Positions 17,405 through 19,921 of a stretch of DNA of 19,921 bases are shown here, in pieces; positions within the stretch are counted from its first letter, which is position 1; each line of letters begins with the position of its first letter. The stretch is from Acanthamoeba sp. SK_2022b (Eukaryota; Discosea; Longamoebia; Acanthamoebidae): the NCBI GenBank assembly GCA_027943245.1, contig JANDJZ010000672.1, positions 1 to 19,921 of the forward strand. The letters run 5' to 3'. Position numbers and translations under genes: made by a program. The notes under the pieces are model-generated. The model searched no databases, was not told where the DNA came from, and saw nothing but the letters and a program-made list of their open reading frames with translations.

Positions 17405-18535
17405 ATGGAAGAGATGCAGTACTTCGAATATCTGCCTGGCGGAGACGGGCACAGGAGGTGGGACTCTCTCCTGGCCGAGTTCAGGCGCGCCTTGGCAGAG
17501 TTGCTGGGCACCTTCACGCTCGTGCTCGTTGTCTGCCTGGGCAATGCCAGCCCCCACACCTCGCCAGCCCGTACGTTCTCGCTCTCCCTCCCTACACCAA
17601 CGCACAGCAAGCCAACTGATGAGGGGGCGGCGATGGCCCATCATCAAGTGGCGTGCATGGCCCAGGGCCTGATGCTCGTGGCGCTCGTGTTCTGCATGGG
17701 CCAGATCTCTGGCTCCCACTTCAACCCGGCGACGTCGGTCGCCTTCTCCCTCCGCCTGGCCTTTGAGTGGTGGCGACTCCTCTACTACCTCCCCGCCCAG
17801 TTCATCGGTGCTACCCCATTGGCCTTCGCTCCCTCTCCCTCTTCAATTTGGGGGGGGGGGCGCTGTGACGTGGCTGACGTGGCGACGACAACATGTCAAG
17901 GCGCGATGCTGGCCGCCCTGGTGGTGATGGCCTTCACCGGCACGGAGGGCGACGTCGGCGCGTCGATGCCTAGCGGCCTCACCGTCCGCGGCGCGCTCGG
18001 CATGGAGATCCTCTTCTCCGCCATCCTCCTCCTGGTCACGCTCAACGTCGCCGAGCGCGCCAAGGTGGTGGGCGCCAACGCCGCCATCGCCGTCGGCGCC
18101 GTCCTCATCTCACTGACCGTCCTCGGCGGGTACAGCTCTCTCCCCCTCCCCTCTCCTGGGCGTCGTCATCGCCTCACAGCCAGTGGGGGGGGGGCAGGCC
18201 GCTCGGGGGAGCGTCGATGAACCCGTTCCGGTCGCTGGCGCCGGCGCTGCTGGTCCGCGGCCGGGCGCTGGAGGTGGTGTGGGTCTACGTCGTGGGGCCG
18301 CTCGTGGGCGCGGTCATCGCCGTGCTGCTGACGTGCACCTTCGGCTCCCGCATCCACCCGTACGCGATGCACAAGGCCTCCGGTACGCGCACGCATGCAC
18401 ACACACACACACACACACACACACAACCGCGCCAACAACAAAGACGGCTGGCGTGGTGGGGTGTGCCTGGCAGGGATTGGGCGGTCGGGCCCGGAGAACT
18501 TGGCCAACGGGCAATGCGACGACTCGATGAGGTGA
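17405..18535 (+). CDS. Aquaporin (MIP family) with NPA and NPF signature loops
   Basis: Four exons: 17405-17807, 17901-18129, 18198-18382 and 18444-18535 (TGA); phases agree; about 302 residues. MIP channels let water or small neutral solutes cross membranes. Six hydrophobic segments are visible, with the first half-helix motif SGSHFNPATS (normal NPA) and the second ASMNPFRSLAPAL. There Phe replaces the Ala of NPA, while the following Arg of the selectivity filter is kept. The first segment (LAELLGTFTLVLVVCLGN) has the typical Glu. The loop after it is long and includes a stretch that resembles a short intron (17571-17607) but is not a multiple of three, so I keep it as coding. The polar C-terminal tail has two Cys. 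The substrate cannot be read from the sequence. Confidence 0.9.
18399..18424 (+). repeat. (CA)13 microsatellite in aquaporin intron 3
   Basis: CA units occupy the middle of the 61-nt last intron (18383-18443), between donor GTACGC and acceptor AAAG. Confidence 0.9.
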
Positions 18536-18596
18536 GAGGGAATGGGCGATGCCTCTGGTTGCCGTAGTTGCTGCTGTACATAAAAGCACGGTGACA

Positions 18597-18648
18597 TTAA
18601 ATAAATAAATAAATAATAAATAAATAAATAAATTAAATTAAATTAAAT
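18597..18648 (+). repeat. (AAAT)n/(AATT)-type repeat with plus-strand AATAAA motifs
   Basis: An AT-only tract between the convergent aquaporin and metallophosphoesterase genes, in sharp contrast to the GC-rich surroundings. On the plus strand it offers several overlapping AATAAA hexamers (first at 18600-18605), 65 bp after the aquaporin stop, so it may be that gene's polyadenylation signal. The minus strand of the tract has no AATAAA. Confidence 0.8.
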
Positions 18649-18687
18649 GGTGTGGGGACTCATTTCGAGCTCCGGGAGGTGCTTGGA

Positions 18688-19102
18688 TCAGTCGGCGGAG
18701 ACGGTGAGCTTGAGGAGGCTCCTCTCCCGCTGCACGCCCCAGCGGAAGGGGAAGGCGTGCTGGCCGGTCCCCCTGTGCACATACCAGTAGTTACGGCCCC
18801 TGGCCCACAAGCCCAGATCGGTGAAGCTCTGCAGAGGAGAGGGGTAGTGCATGTGTGTGTGTGTGTGTGTGTGTTGGGGGGGAGAGAGGAGCAGCGAATG
18901 AGAACAGCGAAGTAGAGTTTGGCGAAGTGCAGGAGGAGGTGGACGAACCGGGAACACGGCACGAGGGAGCGTCCACCGGATGCCGAACGTCTCCAAGCCG
19001 ATCTGGCCGCCGTGGTTGTGGCCTGCGCGCCGCACACATCAGAGAGCCGTTGGAAGTGGCTCGGGTGAGGCCGACGTGCACGGTGACCAGATTGTCGACA
19101 AG

Positions 19103-19168
<66 letters not shown>

Positions 19169-19921
19169 AAGTACCAGCAAAGGCGATGACTCGCTCGTCG
19201 GGGTCGACGCTGGCGAACCCCTTGGGATCGTGGACGAGCATCAGTCGAGTCGTCCGACGCTCCTCGCCCGGCCGCGCTGGCGCGCCCTCGGCGCGCGTCG
19301 TCTCCGCGCTGGGCTCATCGCCAGCGACAGCATCTGTCCCGCCGTCGCCGTCGCCGTTGCCGTTGCCGACGTCTGAGGCGTGATGGCCGGTGGCCGGGAA
19401 CTTGGCGCATATGTTCCGCAGGTGGTCGGCCTTGCGCCTGTGGGCGAAGACGAAGTGCGTGCCGATGACCTGCACCGCGCCACACTCTGCGGACGCGAGA
19501 CGAGCACCGAGGAGGAGGGGGGAGAGGCGCAGCGTGAGCCTGAAGGGGGGGGGAGCGCAAGCGCCTCACTCTCTGGAGGGAAGGTTTGGGGGGGGAGAGG
19601 CTGCCGTGCCTGTTTGGACCGTTTCGCTTTCGTCGCACAGGAGTCGAATGCCGAGCGACTTGAACGTGGCCTGGATCAGGGGCAGGCCCTCGTAGTCGTG
19701 GTTCTGGAGGACACGAGGAGTGAGCCCCGCGCAGTCGCCGACAGATGTGCGTGCGCGTGCGCGTGCGCGTGTGCGCGTGTGCGCATGTGTGCATGTGCGC
19801 GTGTGTGCGTGTGCGGTACCCCAAGGCAGGCAAAGACGTGAGCTTTGGTCGAGGCCAGGGGCTCGAGCGCCCACTTGAGCTGTCGGGCAGCATAGGCGCC
19901 CCGCTGTACCTCGGCCGCGAA
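18688..19921 (-). CDS. Calcineurin-like metallophosphoesterase, 5'-partial
   Basis: Five visible exons on the minus strand: 19921-19820 (continues off the window), 19703-19620, 19484-19175, 19022-18949 and 18828-18688 (TGA); 236 residues. Members use a two-metal centre to hydrolyse phosphoesters. Visible family blocks are ACLG|NHDYEGLP (the GNHD block, split by an intron), LMLVHDPKGF (the metal-binding His block) and AG|HNHGGQIGL (a GHxHGGQ block, with Asn where Thr is usual). A C-terminal LGLWARGRN-YWYVHRG segment follows, as in the YkuE-like branch. The upstream DxH and GD blocks should lie beyond the right edge. A disordered Gly/Asp/Asn insert (about 40 residues) sits between the second and third blocks. 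The acceptor of exon 3 has two options: TGT at 19484 (GT donor), or AGTGT with a GC donor. Substrate unknown. Confidence 0.85.
18852..18875 (-). repeat. (AC)12 in the last intron of the metallophosphoesterase gene
   Basis: (TG)12 on the plus strand reads (AC)12 in the sense transcript. It lies about 20 nt before the acceptor of the last exon, in the intron 18829-18948. Confidence 0.92.
19104..19166 (-). repeat. (TG)31 just after the donor of metallophosphoesterase intron 3
   Basis: (CA)31 on the plus strand reads (UG)31 in the sense transcript and begins eight bases after the donor GTACTTGAG, in the intron 19023-19174. Confidence 0.95.
19740..19816 (-). repeat. GCGT/GT alternating purine-pyrimidine tract in an intron
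   Basis: About 75 bases of almost perfectly alternating purine and pyrimidine (GTGCGC, GTGTGC) fill most of the intron 19704-19819, next to its donor. The composition is favourable for Z-DNA. Confidence 0.9.

Noticed and set aside
19561..19620. GC-AG intron in the metallophosphoesterase gene (CAG|GCACGG)
   Set aside because: A GT donor at 19619 with the next acceptor AG (19486-19485) also keeps the frame, so a GC donor is not needed, though it cannot be excluded.

Overview
The window looks like nuclear DNA of a GC-rich, intron-rich unicellular eukaryote. Every well-supported gene except one is cut into short exons by introns of mostly 40-140 nt with GT..AG ends. Dinucleotide repeats (GT/CA and CT) sit almost only inside introns. 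The proteins are clearly eukaryotic: a Regnase-type RNase, a RasGEF, a ZnF-UBP ubiquitin protease, SYS1 and an aquaporin. This style fits an amoebozoan such as Acanthamoeba, but the species is an inference. I found no bacterial operon, CRISPR array, transposon or viral gene.

Layout, left to right. (1) 93-1602 (+): 3' part of a gene for a Zc3h12a/Regnase-like NYN-domain ribonuclease, entering from the left edge. (2) 2173-3786 (-): a long, mostly disordered single-pass membrane protein of unknown function, convergent with gene 1. (3) 3996-8990 (-): a large RasGEF with RasGEF_N and Cdc25 catalytic domains, 11 coding exons plus a 5'UTR intron. (4) 8991-9471: a divergent promoter region. (5) 9472-13856 (+): a 17-exon deubiquitinase of the USP3/USP44/USP49 type with an N-terminal ZnF-UBP finger and an unusual C-terminal SAP domain. 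(6) 14243-14879 (+): SYS1, a Golgi membrane protein, three exons. (7) 14880-16014: mostly non-coding or unresolved, with a weak candidate minus-strand spliced unit and a TATA box. (8) 16015-17052 (+): an intronless, low-complexity, His-rich charged protein. (9) 17405-18535 (+): an aquaporin with NPA in the first loop and NPF in the second. (10) 18688-19921 (-): 3' part of a calcineurin-like metallophosphoesterase running off the right edge, tail to tail with the aquaporin.

The genes do not form one pathway. They are neighbouring housekeeping and signalling genes: RNA decay, Ras signalling, ubiquitin removal (probably nuclear), Golgi trafficking, water or solute flux and phosphoester hydrolysis. 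No complete new system is evident. The points most worth a second look are the USP-SAP fusion, a 100-residue insertion inside the RasGEF catalytic domain together with a splice junction of unresolved phase, the NPF aquaporin, complementary (GU)n/(AC)n tracts flanking a catalytic exon of the metallophosphoesterase, and intron repeats used as the sequence leading into 3' splice sites.

Spliced genes are listed as one CDS spanning all visible exons, with exon coordinates in the evidence. All exon borders were placed by hand from splice dinucleotides, reading-frame phase and remembered family conservation; none is confirmed by transcripts.
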